From Lachnospiraceae bacterium (GTDB lineage Bacteria > Bacillota > Clostridia > Lachnospirales > Lachnospiraceae), in contig JAUNOA010000001.1 in NCBI GenBank assembly GCA_030531245.1, forward strand, positions 32,454 through 96,453: a DNA stretch of 64,000 nt. The letters are read 5' to 3'. Positions 17,913 to 26,838 of the stretch are shown here, one piece after another. The stretch's first letter is position 1. The number at the start of each line of letters is the position of its first letter. The notes below the pieces were generated by a model that saw only the letters and a list, made by a program, of their open reading frames with translations, was not told the DNA's origin and did not search any database. Position numbers and translations under genes: made by a program.

Positions 17913-19793
17913 TTATTCCTTATCGATAGCTTTGATCTTACATGATGCCTGGCAGAGACCGCACTTGATACACTTCTCAGGATCGATCTCGCGGCTCGGA
18001 AGCTTATGTCCCTCAGGTGTATAATCTGTCTTTGAGATTGCACCTACCGGGCACTGTCTCTCGCAGAGACCGCAGCCGATACATTTTTCCTTGTCAATCT
18101 TGTACTGCATCAGGCTCTTGCATACATGTGCCGGACACTTCTTGTCAACGATATGAGCAATGTACTCATCACGGAACTGCTTAAGTGTTGAAAGAATCGG
18201 GTTAGCTGCTGTCTGACCAAGAGCACACAGTGAGTTGTTCTGGCAGATAGATGCTATTTCATTCAGCTTATCGAGATCTTCCATTGTTCCCTTACCTGAT
18301 GTAATCTTGTAAAGGATCTCAAGCATCCTCTTTGTACCGATACGGCATGGTGAACATTTACCGCAGGACTCATCAACGATGAACTCCATATAGAACTTGG
18401 CAACATCAACCATACAGTTGTCTTCATCCATAACGATTGCACCGCCTGATCCCATCATAGAACCGCGTGCCTTGAGTGTATCGAAATCGATTTCTGTATC
18501 AAGATCCTTCTCTGTAAGGCAACCGCCTGAAGGGCCGCCTGTCTGGATAGCTTTGAACTTCTTGCCGTTCGGAATACCGCCGCCGATATCGTAAATAAGT
18601 TCCCTAAGAGTTGTTCCCATAGGAACCTCAACGAGACCTACATTGTTGATCTTTCCGCCAAGTGCAAATACCTTTGTTCCCTTTGAACCCTCTGTACCAT
18701 ACTTAACGAATTCTGATGCACCCTCACGAAGGATGAACGGAACTGTTGCAAGTGTCTCTACATTGTTAACACATGTCGGGCATCCCCAGAGACCCTTTAC
18801 TGCAGGGAACGGAGGACGTGGACGCGGCATACCGCGCTGACCTTCAATAGAATTGAGAAGAGCTGTCTCCTCACCGCAAACGAATGCGCCTGCACCAAGT
18901 CTGATATGTGCACGGAAGCTGAAATCTGTTCCCATGATGTTATCACCGAGAAGACCTGCTTCTTCAAGTTCCTTGATGGCAAGTTTAAGTCTTGCTACAG
19001 CGATAGGATACTCTGCACGAACATAGAAGTAACCGTTCTTGGCACCGATAGCATATGCTGCGATAGCCATGCCCTCGATAACCGCTACAGGGTTACCCTC
19101 AAGGATGGAACGATCCATGAATGCACCCGGATCACCCTCATCACCGTTACATACGATGTACTTGTCGCCATCGCCAGGAGCTGCGAAACTCCACTTTCTT
19201 CCTGTCGGGAAGCCTGCGCCGCCACGTCCGCGAAGTCCTGAATCAAGAACTTCCTTGATCGTAGCATCACGTCCGATCTCAAGTGCTCTTGCAAGTCCCT
19301 TGAAAGCGCCTGCACCGAGTGCCTCTTTAAGGTTCTCGGGATCGATCTGACCGCATCCGTGAAGAGCAACACGAACCTGCTTCTTATAGAATGTGATCTC
19401 TTCCTGTTTTGCAACCTTCTGCTGTGTGGCAGGATCAACATAAAGCAGTCTCTCAACTACTTCGTGACCGATAATATCCTTCTCGATGATCTCTTCAACA
19501 TCCTCGAGTTTAACCATACGATAGAGTGTATTCTCAGGAAAGATCTTGCAGAACGGACCCTGTGAACAGAAGCCGAAGCATCCTACCTGATTTACTGTAA
19601 CCTTGTCATCAAGGCCTTTTTCTTTGATGATAGCTGCAAACTTCTCACGGATAGCTGCGGAATCTGATGAAAGGCATCCTGTACCTCCGCAGAATACAAC
19701 GTGACGTTTTCCGTCTTCGCCGCTGAACTTGGCATCAAGGCAGGCCGTGCAATCAGCCTGAGTCTTCTTTAATTCGTCAAAACTCTTTATCAT
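17913..19793 (-). CDS. hydB: HydB, NuoF-like diaphorase subunit of bifurcating hydrogenase
   Basis: This 626-residue subunit binds NAD(H) and FMN. The N-terminal 100 residues are a thioredoxin-like [2Fe-2S] domain (CGGTGCLSSD, GCFGFC). The NuoF core follows with GRGGAGFPTGRKW (FMN/NADH site), CNGDEGDPGAFMDRS and FVCGEETALLNSIEG. The NuoF [4Fe-4S] motif is ESCGKCSPCRIGTKRM. Two ferredoxin clusters close the protein (CIGCGLCERQCPVGAI, CIKCGLCQASCKIKAI). This domain order is that of HydB in HydABC complexes. Its start overlaps the hydC stop by four bases. Confidence 0.96.
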   Translation of the reverse strand: MIKSFDELKKTQADCTACLDAKFSGEDGKRHVVFCGGTGCLSSDSAAIREKFAAIIKEKGLDDKVTVNQVGCFGFCSQGPFCKIFPENTLYRMVKLEDVEEIIEKDIIGHEVVERLLYVDPATQQKVAKQEEITFYKKQVRVALHGCGQIDPENLKEALGAGAFKGLARALEIGRDATIKEVLDSGLRGRGGAGFPTGRKWSFAAPGDGDKYIVCNGDEGDPGAFMDRSILEGNPVAVIEGMAIAAYAIGAKNGYFYVRAEYPIAVARLKLAIKELEEAGLLGDNIMGTDFSFRAHIRLGAGAFVCGEETALLNSIEGQRGMPRPRPPFPAVKGLWGCPTCVNNVETLATVPFILREGASEFVKYGTEGSKGTKVFALGGKINNVGLVEVPMGTTLRELIYDIGGGIPNGKKFKAIQTGGPSGGCLTEKDLDTEIDFDTLKARGSMMGSGGAIVMDEDNCMVDVAKFYMEFIVDESCGKCSPCRIGTKRMLEILYKITSGKGTMEDLDKLNEIASICQNNSLCALGQTAANPILSTLKQFRDEYIAHIVDKKCPAHVCKSLMQYKIDKEKCIGCGLCERQCPVGAISKTDYTPEGHKLPSREIDPEKCIKCGLCQASCKIKAIDKE

Positions 19794-20272
19794 TTTGCAC
19801 CCTCCTTAAGACTGTCGATGATACCCTGAACCTGATCAACAGATACCTTCGGGTAAACTTTTCCGTTGATTGATACTGCCGGTGCGATACCGCAGGCACC
19901 AAGACAACGAAGTGCATCAAGTGTAAATAATCCATCCTCTGTTGTCTGTCCCGGAGCGATCTTCAGGATATCAGAGAACTTATCGATTACCTGCTGGGCA
20001 CCCTTAACATAGCATGCAGTTCCGAGGCAGCAGCCGATAACGTATTTGCCCTTTGGCTGAAGGGAGAAGAATGAATAGAATGTTACTACTCCGTAGATTT
20101 CTGCTACAGAGATGCCTGTTTTTTCTGAAACCAGTTCCTGAACCTCAAGCGGAATGTAGCCGTATTCCTTCTGGATGTCGCTAAGGATCATCATAAGAGG
20201 TGTCTTTTCATCTTTGTATCTTTCACAGATAGAGATGATCTGGGCTTCAGCCGTTTCACTTAAACGAGCCAT
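19790..20272 (-). CDS. hydC: HydC, NuoE-like [2Fe-2S] subunit of bifurcating hydrogenase
   Basis: A 160-residue thioredoxin-fold protein. The four cluster Cys lie in the usual two pairs: GCCLGTACYVKGA and ALRCLGACGIAPAV. The N-terminal helical part (KTPLMMILSDIQKEYGYIP) is typical of NuoE and HoxE. It passes electrons within the HydABC complex. It is the first gene of the operon, with AAGGAGG before the ATG, a strong promoter at 20325-20353 and a palindrome in the leader. Confidence 0.95.
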   Translation of the reverse strand: MARLSETAEAQIISICERYKDEKTPLMMILSDIQKEYGYIPLEVQELVSEKTGISVAEIYGVVTFYSFFSLQPKGKYVIGCCLGTACYVKGAQQVIDKFSDILKIAPGQTTEDGLFTLDALRCLGACGIAPAVSINGKVYPKVSVDQVQGIIDSLKEGAK

Positions 20273-20295
20273 TAATAATCCTCCTTAATTTCATA

Positions 20296-20311
20296 TGTCG
20301 ATATCTCGACA
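20296..20311. promoter_or_regulatory. Perfect 16-bp palindrome in the hydCBA leader, candidate operator
   Basis: TGTCGA-TATC-TCGACA lies between the -10 box and the hydC ribosome site, starting roughly 7-10 bases past the predicted transcript start. A bound regulator here would block elongation or promoter clearance. It does not match the Rex consensus (TTGTTAAN4TTAACAA). The regulator is unknown. Confidence 0.6.
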
Positions 20312-20324
20312 CGTAGATGATTTT

Positions 20325-20353
20325 ATTATACCTCTGTGTTTATTAATTATCAA
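20325..20353 (-). promoter_or_regulatory. Promoter of hydCBA
   Basis: TTGATA (20348-20353), a 17-bp spacer and TATAAT (20325-20330) on the minus strand. The -35 overlaps the stop codon of the upstream IorB-like gene, so the hydrogenase operon has its own near-consensus start. Confidence 0.75.
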
Positions 20354-20754
20354 TGTATTATTGTTTGAACAGCGCCCATTTCCTCATATGTCTTTATGTA
20401 ATTCATGGACTCGGTCTGCGGCATCACGGGACTGAAGCCACCGGAATCGAAGGTCTCTATCTCCACCGTACCCCCGAATCTCAGAAATCCGAAATTCCGG
20501 CACGCCTCGATTGGTGTACGCGCATAAATAATATCTGCTCTGCCGCTATGGATGTAATATCTGTCACCTGCAGTGTCATCAACAGCGATCATATGGCAGA
20601 TAAGTCCTCCATCCTCCTGTACGGGGCAACTGACGAAATTAAGTTCATACTCACTCATTCCGTACTTTTTCATGATAATATCTGCTCTCTTTTCAGTTTC
20701 ACCGGCATCGAACCCGCAAATAACAGCGTTTGTTATCTTTTTATCTCTTTTCAT
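20350..20754 (-). CDS. Degenerate IorB-like protein (indolepyruvate ferredoxin oxidoreductase beta family)
   Basis: A 134-residue protein that aligns by eye with IorB, the gamma-domain subunit of indolepyruvate:ferredoxin oxidoreductase, but is shorter (about 190 is usual). The glycine-rich start is replaced by ICGFDAGETEKRADI. The family's HGMxQRGG stretch appears as CPVQEDGGLICHMI, and the ADxLLAFEPLEALR stretch as ADIIYARTPIEACRNFGFLRFGGTVEI. Loss of the glycine loop and the Arg suggests the classic activity is gone. It overlaps the IorA-like gene upstream by 14 bases, as expected for a former iorAB pair, and is followed by the hyd promoter. The call is by recognition of pattern, not by search. 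Confidence 0.6.
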   Translation of the reverse strand: MKRDKKITNAVICGFDAGETEKRADIIMKKYGMSEYELNFVSCPVQEDGGLICHMIAVDDTAGDRYYIHSGRADIIYARTPIEACRNFGFLRFGGTVEIETFDSGGFSPVMPQTESMNYIKTYEEMGAVQTIIH

Positions 20755-22156
20755 AAACTACAGCCCCTTTCCTGCATATATCTCTGCACAATCCGCAACC
20801 GTTACATCTGGTACCGTCAATATATACCTTTATTCCACGCGACCATATTGCCGGACATCCCGATATCGTCCTGCAGTTCATACACCCATCGCAATCATTC
20901 ATAGCTATCCTGCAATATTGACTCTTATAATTTTCTACAATGCTTCCGTTTCGCTCGCATTTTTCGTCAAACATAAAGACTCTGCTTCTGCCGGAATACT
21001 TGGCATCAGGTCTGTTGCTGAATACCACATCTGCTCCCATCACATGCTCTGTAATCCTGTTTGTGCCGGACTTAATTCCCGACCTTACGGTCGTCATCCG
21101 TTTCATACAGAAGATATCCTCACAGTACAGACAGTCGTCCGAATCTGTAAGAATCTCTATGATTCTATTTCTGTACGGACATCCCGGACACATAACTCCG
21201 GCTTCATACTCCGTTACCGGTTTCCTGATTTTGACATATGTTTCAGCGGAATCATCTTCATATACTACTGTCTCATGCCTTTTGACATCCGGGCAGCTGT
21301 CAATGAAATCCTGTACAGCCGTTTTTATTTCATTCTCCCATTCCAGAAAATTGTTTCCAAGCATAAGTTCTCTTACTTTTTTATCTGCTTTATACAGTTT
21401 AATGACGGATCGGGTTTTTCCTATCAAAAGAACCTTTTTATAACGACGAAGCAGCCGTGAACCTGTATCATCTCTGATCAATTCAAGTTGCACGACTGCT
21501 ACATTACCATAACCATATAACTGCTCCCGGACCATCCCTGTCAGTTCTCTTCCTGTGACAATGGCATACTCCCCATCCGTAATATACTTATTATATTTTC
21601 CTCTTATTCTCTGTTCTCCTTTCCATGAACCACTCAGGACATTTCCAATCTGAATCTTCCTGTGTACATCAAAATACTGACTGCTGTTCAATATTCTCGC
21701 CGGGATATAAAGAAGTGTCGGATAACCTGTGATCAGTGAATACTTCACGGCATCCTGTATCATCATAAATATCTCTTCCGGACATCCCGCCATCCAGCAT
21801 GTCATCCCGCACAGCGAGACCTTGTCCAGATACTCATAATATTCTGCTCCGATTGCGATTATCAGCATAGGAGCGATAAGTTTTCTGACCTTTTCCATCA
21901 CCGGAAGCATCTGGTATATCTGGTCCTCACGTATCAGACAGGCCGTTCGTTCTCCCAGCTCGGAAAAAAGACAAGCCCTGCCAATTGCCTCCTCGGCAAA
22001 CGGCAGGGCTTCAGTTGCTGCTGTCTGTAGTTGTTCTTTTTCAACTGCTTCTTTAATTTCTGAATTCAGCTCACCAAGAGCCATCTCGATTCGGATAACG
22101 CCTGACCTCGCCAGGCCGCTGCCCACAGCTTCATAACCACGAAGTTTTGCCTTCAT
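20741..22156 (-). CDS. Degenerate IorA-like ferredoxin-domain protein without a thiamine-diphosphate domain
   Basis: A 471-residue protein that follows the IorA order in reduced form (about 600 residues is usual). The start LRGYEAVGSGLARSGV matches LxGNEAIARGAxEAGV. EEAIGRACLFSELG and YPTLLYIPARILNSSQ match later parts of the pyrimidine-binding half. The CPGCP motif (Cys323, 326) and a CEDIFC trace of GDIGC remain, but the thiamine-diphosphate DGD region expected next is missing, replaced by about 60 unrelated residues. Two intact C-terminal clusters remain (Cys422/425/428/434 and 451/454/457/461). It may be an electron carrier or sensor derived from IorA, or a decaying gene. GGGGG precedes the ATG. 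Confidence 0.65.
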   Translation of the reverse strand: MKAKLRGYEAVGSGLARSGVIRIEMALGELNSEIKEAVEKEQLQTAATEALPFAEEAIGRACLFSELGERTACLIREDQIYQMLPVMEKVRKLIAPMLIIAIGAEYYEYLDKVSLCGMTCWMAGCPEEIFMMIQDAVKYSLITGYPTLLYIPARILNSSQYFDVHRKIQIGNVLSGSWKGEQRIRGKYNKYITDGEYAIVTGRELTGMVREQLYGYGNVAVVQLELIRDDTGSRLLRRYKKVLLIGKTRSVIKLYKADKKVRELMLGNNFLEWENEIKTAVQDFIDSCPDVKRHETVVYEDDSAETYVKIRKPVTEYEAGVMCPGCPYRNRIIEILTDSDDCLYCEDIFCMKRMTTVRSGIKSGTNRITEHVMGADVVFSNRPDAKYSGRSRVFMFDEKCERNGSIVENYKSQYCRIAMNDCDGCMNCRTISGCPAIWSRGIKVYIDGTRCNGCGLCRDICRKGAVVYEKR

Positions 22157-22221
22157 ACGATATCCCCCTTTGTTTTGATTTTAGTGAATTTAGGATATCA
22201 CATGGGGATTGTTTGAAATAT

Positions 22222-23523
22222 CTATTTGGCCTCTTTTTCTCCTATGCAGATAAAATATATTATCACGGTAACTGCAAGATAGAACCAGGTAGTCGGATTC
22301 GAAAACCAGGTAGTAAAAAATGCCAGTATCATATATATCGCAAACTGCGCGTAGAATACGGCAGCCATCGGATCATCTCTTTCCATAGAAAACCTCTCAA
22401 TGAAAACTGCAGTTGCGCCGATAAGTGCCGAACCCAGAAATACACCGAGTACACCGAAATCATAATAAAAATCATAAAACATCGTCAGCGTAGTCAACTC
22501 TTCTTTTGTAACATAAAGCGGAAAATCCACAAGCTGCGGTGCGACAAACTTAAGTCCTGTCAGCGCCCACACAGGAAACAGCATTCTGAGCCCGAAGGTA
22601 TGTTCCGTCAGTTGTCTGACCAGACAGTCGAAATTGTCATAATTATTGGCGATATAGATATAAATACGGCTTATGCTGACCGGCAGGCTTATCTTCATTT
22701 CAAAAATCGAATTCAGATACTCTGCGTCATGGCTTCTCGCAGCGCTGAGTACGGCAAATGCTGCCACACCCAGAAATACAGCCGATATTACAAGCTTAAC
22801 CGATACGTTTTTCTTAACTGCAATGAATGTCAGTATAGCCAAAGCCACTGCAAAAACAAACTGAAATCTTGAAACACAAAGAAGCGGAATCGAAAATGCC
22901 ATAAAATCACATATTATCATAGCGGCCGTACGCCCCGGCGTTCTGTTTTCCGTCTTCAAAAACCATATGACACTGAATGCCGGAACCAGCACACATGATA
23001 CGGTAAAATAATGAACCCCTGAAATATGAAAATATGAATACGCATGCGGTACACCTCTGACGAACAGCGGTACATACCCCAGCACGACTGCTTCAAACAA
23101 AAAACATGCCGTAGAAACTGCCGTGAGAACCAGTATACAGACAAACAGTCTCTGCACATCCGGTATCCTGCCGAAGGTCATGACTCTCCCCAACGGTTTG
23201 ATTTTGTAATCAATACGGGCTTTGTTCAGCATCAGCAATTCGTATATCAGATAAAATGCCGTAAATGCAAAAAAGAAGCATAACCACGTCATGATATGCC
23301 AGTCCGTCTCCAGATATGAAAGCTTCAGACATGCTACTCCCTCTCCTCCGAGGAAACCGAGAGTGAAAAGTCCGCGCAGATTTATGACATTGCGGGTTTT
23401 CAGATAATCCATGGCGTAGAGTGCAAATGACATCAATATAAGAATTATGCCGGACAATACATAATGTCCGGCTGATGCTGCAAAATATGATGCGATATAT
23501 GAGATTACATATGCGATTATCAT
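22222..23523 (-). CDS. Polytopic membrane protein, Wzy/oligosaccharide repeat-unit polymerase-like
   Basis: A 433-residue protein with about eleven to twelve hydrophobic helices and a large loop near residues 255-345, rich in aromatics (SISRIYIYIANNYDNFDCLVRQ, MFYDFYYDFGVLGVFLG). This topology and the late FYYDFGxxGVFLGS stretch fit O-antigen or capsule repeat-unit polymerases. No catalytic motif is diagnostic in this family. Its start overlaps the cdaR stop by four bases, so it is translated from the c-di-AMP operon. No glycosyltransferase genes lie nearby, which is unusual for a polymerase. Confidence 0.6.
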   Translation of the reverse strand: MIIAYVISYIASYFAASAGHYVLSGIILILMSFALYAMDYLKTRNVINLRGLFTLGFLGGEGVACLKLSYLETDWHIMTWLCFFFAFTAFYLIYELLMLNKARIDYKIKPLGRVMTFGRIPDVQRLFVCILVLTAVSTACFLFEAVVLGYVPLFVRGVPHAYSYFHISGVHYFTVSCVLVPAFSVIWFLKTENRTPGRTAAMIICDFMAFSIPLLCVSRFQFVFAVALAILTFIAVKKNVSVKLVISAVFLGVAAFAVLSAARSHDAEYLNSIFEMKISLPVSISRIYIYIANNYDNFDCLVRQLTEHTFGLRMLFPVWALTGLKFVAPQLVDFPLYVTKEELTTLTMFYDFYYDFGVLGVFLGSALIGATAVFIERFSMERDDPMAAVFYAQFAIYMILAFFTTWFSNPTTWFYLAVTVIIYFICIGEKEAK

Positions 23524-24998
23524 TGATTTTCTTCTGTTGTACTTTCGGATGACTCCGACTGAGTCTCGTGACTTGCTTCAGACTCTGTCTCCCTCTCTGT
23601 CTCTTTTTCGGTCTCCTTTTCGGGTTCCCTTTCGGATTCCTTTTCAGTCTCCGGCCTGGATTCATCCTGTGCTTCTCCGGAGGTGCTTCCGCTCTCACTC
23701 TCAGGATCTTCACGATGTATCTGCGGACTTTCCGGCTCCTGTGACGATTCAAACTCGTGCACAACCGGTTTTCCGGTTACCTTGACGGTAACCGGAGTAT
23801 ATGACTTGACCATATATCCTGCCGGAAGTGTGAAAATAACATCTGCAGGATAGATTCCCTCTTCTGTCATATTAGCCACATCGACGGTTCCAAGTATCTC
23901 TTTGGGATCAAGTGAATCAAGATCAGACTTGATACCTCTGAGTACCACACCCACAGTAATCGGCTCAACCATATACTGAAGTCCTTCGACTGTATTTGTA
24001 ACCGCAACCTGAGTGATATTTATTGAGAAATGCTTTTCTTCCTGTCCCTCGACCTTCATGGTGACTGAAGATACCGAATCACCGACTATCTGAAGATTTC
24101 CGGGCACATAATTCTTCAGATCAACAAGGACTTCCCTGTTTACATTTGTGCCTTCAAGATTCAGAACGGACGCCGGAACCACTATACTGTTCACCTCGGC
24201 AAGTTCTGCCTTGGATCCTCTTATGATTACTTCTTTCAGTGTTCCCTCAACTCCGATGAAACTGTACCCCGGTGCCGGAGATCCGCTGACTTCATACTGA
24301 ACAGGAACCGATTTGCCGATAAGCGTAGTCAGGCTGTAATTTACCGTTGTATGGTTGACCGTAACATCTGTCTCATCAAGATCAATCGTCCTTCCCGATG
24401 CATCCAGGAACAGCGGTATAGCCGTTCCGGTAATATCCTCGCTGATTCCGTCAACATCGATAAGTATTCTGACCGTCTTTATCTGTCCTACATATGTTGC
24501 CGGTCCGGTGATTGAAACGCTCGTCGGTGAGATATCAACATTACCGACCGCATAACCGTCTGCCGGCTGTCCCTCAAGTTCATACTCTATATCCTTGGTC
24601 GTCTTTATGATATCCTCGACCTTAACTCTGAGTACACTCGGTTTGGCTGATACATCCAGGATGATGTCCTTATTATTCAGTACTTCAACATTTACCGGCA
24701 CCGAACCTGTGACATCATAGAGATCCTTCATATCGACATAGGCTCTGAAATCCGATGACTTGATTTTATACTCATCACGGGTTCTGACACTATAAGAAAC
24801 CGTCACCGTATCGCTGCCGGTAAATTCATATATCTTTCCGGCATTCGTGATCACATCATCATTGACAACTTCAACCTGTACCTGCTTTGTGGCTTTGATT
24901 TCCGGATTGGATATATTTACAACTATCATCCATACCAGTACCGCCAGAACAACAGACACGATTTTAAGTCCTATGTTTTTCGTCAGAATATCTTTCAT
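23520..24998 (-). CDS. cdaR: CdaR, YbbR-domain regulator of diadenylate cyclase
   Basis: A 492-residue protein: one N-terminal membrane anchor (IGLKIVSVVLAVLVWMIVV), then four YbbR-type beta domains outside the membrane (about residues 30-410). YbbR proteins control the membrane cyclase CdaA, whose gene ends four bases inside this one. Residues 414-492 form an extreme Glu/Ser/Thr tail (KETEKETERETES and similar), probably disordered, that I do not know from other CdaR proteins. The conserved W-x-x-N pattern (VWMIVVNISNPE) confirms the N-terminus. Confidence 0.9.
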   Translation of the reverse strand: MKDILTKNIGLKIVSVVLAVLVWMIVVNISNPEIKATKQVQVEVVNDDVITNAGKIYEFTGSDTVTVSYSVRTRDEYKIKSSDFRAYVDMKDLYDVTGSVPVNVEVLNNKDIILDVSAKPSVLRVKVEDIIKTTKDIEYELEGQPADGYAVGNVDISPTSVSITGPATYVGQIKTVRILIDVDGISEDITGTAIPLFLDASGRTIDLDETDVTVNHTTVNYSLTTLIGKSVPVQYEVSGSPAPGYSFIGVEGTLKEVIIRGSKAELAEVNSIVVPASVLNLEGTNVNREVLVDLKNYVPGNLQIVGDSVSSVTMKVEGQEEKHFSINITQVAVTNTVEGLQYMVEPITVGVVLRGIKSDLDSLDPKEILGTVDVANMTEEGIYPADVIFTLPAGYMVKSYTPVTVKVTGKPVVHEFESSQEPESPQIHREDPESESGSTSGEAQDESRPETEKESEREPEKETEKETERETESEASHETQSESSESTTEENQ

Positions 24999-25852
24999 TT
25001 GGATTTCTTGTTCCTGAGTTTATCTATAAAATTAGTATCCTTTTTATTATTGCCGTCAACATCCACGATTTCAGAGAGTGCTGCACGCAAAGACTCGGCA
25101 TCCTGCATAACGGTAAGCTTGCCTTTCTCCGATACCGAAACCTTTCCTGTTTCTTCCGAAACGACAACTGTAATCGAATCGGTCTCTTCGCTTATTCCCA
25201 GTGCTGCTCTGTGACGCGTTCCGTATGACTTACTTATGCTCATGTTCTCCGACAGCGGCAGGTAACATGTCGCAGCCGTGATGATATTGCCTCTCACAAC
25301 CACCGCACCGTCATGAAGCGGTGTATTGTGTTCAAAAATGTTGATAAGGAGCTGACTGGAAACCACTCCGTCGATCTTGATACCGGTTCTTTCGATTTCC
25401 TCAAGAGAATCCTTGTTCCCGATAACGATAAGTGCTCCCGTCCTGGTCTTTCCGAGTTCAAATGCAGCCTTAACGATTTCATTTGCAGTCTTCTCCGTAA
25501 ATCCGGTCTGCTGCTGCACAGGCACCAGCTTTTGGAGCAGGCTGTTGCTGCCCAGCTGCTCAAGAGCCTTTCTAAGTTCAGGCTGGAATATGACAATAAA
25601 GGCAACCGCCGCTACTGTTGCGATCTTTCCGAATATCCAAAGCAGCGTATCAAGTCTGAGAATTACGCACAAAAAGATAAAAGCAACAATGATTCCTATA
25701 CCACGGAGAAGTACCCACGCCTTTGAATCCTTGATCCATGCAAGTATCAGATAAATCAGGATTGCAATGATCACTATCTCGACAACATTTCCCCAGGACA
25801 TCCTCGGGAACAGAGATGCACAAGACTTCACATATTCAATTATACCGTCCAT
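24995..25852 (-). CDS. cdaA: Diadenylate cyclase CdaA (DisA_N domain)
   Basis: This 285-residue membrane enzyme makes c-di-AMP from two ATP; the messenger controls potassium and osmolyte uptake and wall homeostasis. Three N-terminal helices (about 17-90) precede the DAC domain, with the catalytic DGA motif (HDGAVVVRGN) and the GTRHRAALG motif near residue 200. The C-terminal tail is Lys/Asn rich. The length is close to B. subtilis CdaA (273). It lies in a tight operon: upstream membrane protein 10 bases away, cdaR overlapping by four bases. Confidence 0.96.
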   Translation of the reverse strand: MDGIIEYVKSCASLFPRMSWGNVVEIVIIAILIYLILAWIKDSKAWVLLRGIGIIVAFIFLCVILRLDTLLWIFGKIATVAAVAFIVIFQPELRKALEQLGSNSLLQKLVPVQQQTGFTEKTANEIVKAAFELGKTRTGALIVIGNKDSLEEIERTGIKIDGVVSSQLLINIFEHNTPLHDGAVVVRGNIITAATCYLPLSENMSISKSYGTRHRAALGISEETDSITVVVSEETGKVSVSEKGKLTVMQDAESLRAALSEIVDVDGNNKKDTNFIDKLRNKKSK

Positions 25853-25861
25853 ATGCCCTCC

Positions 25862-26827
25862 TTATTGTCTTTCCCTGACCTTTTCTTTCTTACCTGTTTT
25901 ATTCTTTAATGAAGAATCCGCAGCACGATTTGAATCGCCGACCTTATAGAATGTGTCAACGGAAATCTTCGGAACAGCTGTCACATAGTAATAATAATCA
26001 TCGTCTGCAAACTGCAGGCGTTCTGTCCGCTTATAATCCACATCGTGCTTGAATACTGTGTAAATACATGCGATAACACACGAATCAAGTATCATGATAA
26101 GTGATTCCCCTGATTTCAGGATAATGGCAGTGATGATAAGCAGAATCGAGCCTGCTCCGACTGCAACGAACCATGAATACCTGAACGGTAATTTCCTAAT
26201 GATGTAGACAATAACGATAACAGCTGCAAAAATCGCTATCATTACCCACATCTCTTTATTTTTAACAACCTCATCGATAATGGAGAGGAACTTATCCGGA
26301 AGATCCATGATGCTGATCTTGCTGTCTGTCGCAATAACTGCCGGAGTCCCCTTGATGTAGGCAAGAAGATAATAAAGTACTGTTCCGCAGGCTACCGGAA
26401 TTATGGAATATATACTTCCTGCAAGTCCGACCATAAGCGGAATTACATACGGTATCCTGAATGCGAACAAAACCGGTGTAAGTATAAAAACCACTGCATC
26501 GCCCGGATGGAAACTGTAATACAGCAGTGCAACTATGATCAGAAAAACACCGATGATTACGGCCATCTCAAATGATGCCTTGTAGACATTGGCAAGCAGG
26601 CAGACCGACAGAACGGTTGCGATAAGCCCGTACGGAAGTAATGAACATACGAGTGAAATGATTATAAGAACAAACGGATTTTCAAATAAAGCGATATAGC
26701 CAAGTCTGTCTCCGATAAGTTTAAGGGTGACAAATGCAATGAGGAACTTGACTAAGGTTACGATCACTATATCGTACTTTCCGTAAAATGCCTTTAACCA
26801 GTCTTTAATTCTTACTAAAGTCTCCAT
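25862..26827 (-). CDS. Uncharacterised polytopic membrane protein of the c-di-AMP operon
   Basis: A 321-residue protein with about nine to ten hydrophobic helices (residues 18-270) and a soluble, charged C-terminal tail of about 55 residues containing FADDDYYYYVTAVPKIS and ending in a Lys/Arg-rich stretch. I do not recognise a characterised family. It starts with an amphipathic KDWLKAFYGKY segment. It is placed 10 bases before cdaA and 11 bases after the preceding small membrane protein, so it is cotranscribed. Position suggests a partner in c-di-AMP or wall control; this is inference only. Confidence 0.8.
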   Translation of the reverse strand: METLVRIKDWLKAFYGKYDIVIVTLVKFLIAFVTLKLIGDRLGYIALFENPFVLIIISLVCSLLPYGLIATVLSVCLLANVYKASFEMAVIIGVFLIIVALLYYSFHPGDAVVFILTPVLFAFRIPYVIPLMVGLAGSIYSIIPVACGTVLYYLLAYIKGTPAVIATDSKISIMDLPDKFLSIIDEVVKNKEMWVMIAIFAAVIVIVYIIRKLPFRYSWFVAVGAGSILLIITAIILKSGESLIMILDSCVIACIYTVFKHDVDYKRTERLQFADDDYYYYVTAVPKISVDTFYKVGDSNRAADSSLKNKTGKKEKVRERQ

Positions 26828-26838
26828 TTTGCTCCTGT

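Noticed and set aside
20573..21460. 295-codon plus-strand frame opposite the IorA/IorB-like genes
   Set aside because: The minus-strand frames carry iron-sulfur motifs and proper ribosome sites. The antisense frame has no recognisable feature beyond hydrophobic runs created by complement bias.
22147..22872. 241-codon plus-strand frame opposite the polymerase-like gene
   Set aside because: It is antisense to a membrane-protein gene, with a composition typical of reversed hydrophobic codons and no start signal.
23537..23785. Plus-strand frame rich in Ser, Phe and Arg opposite the CdaR tail
   Set aside because: It exists only because the Glu/Ser-rich tail has no stops on the opposite strand.
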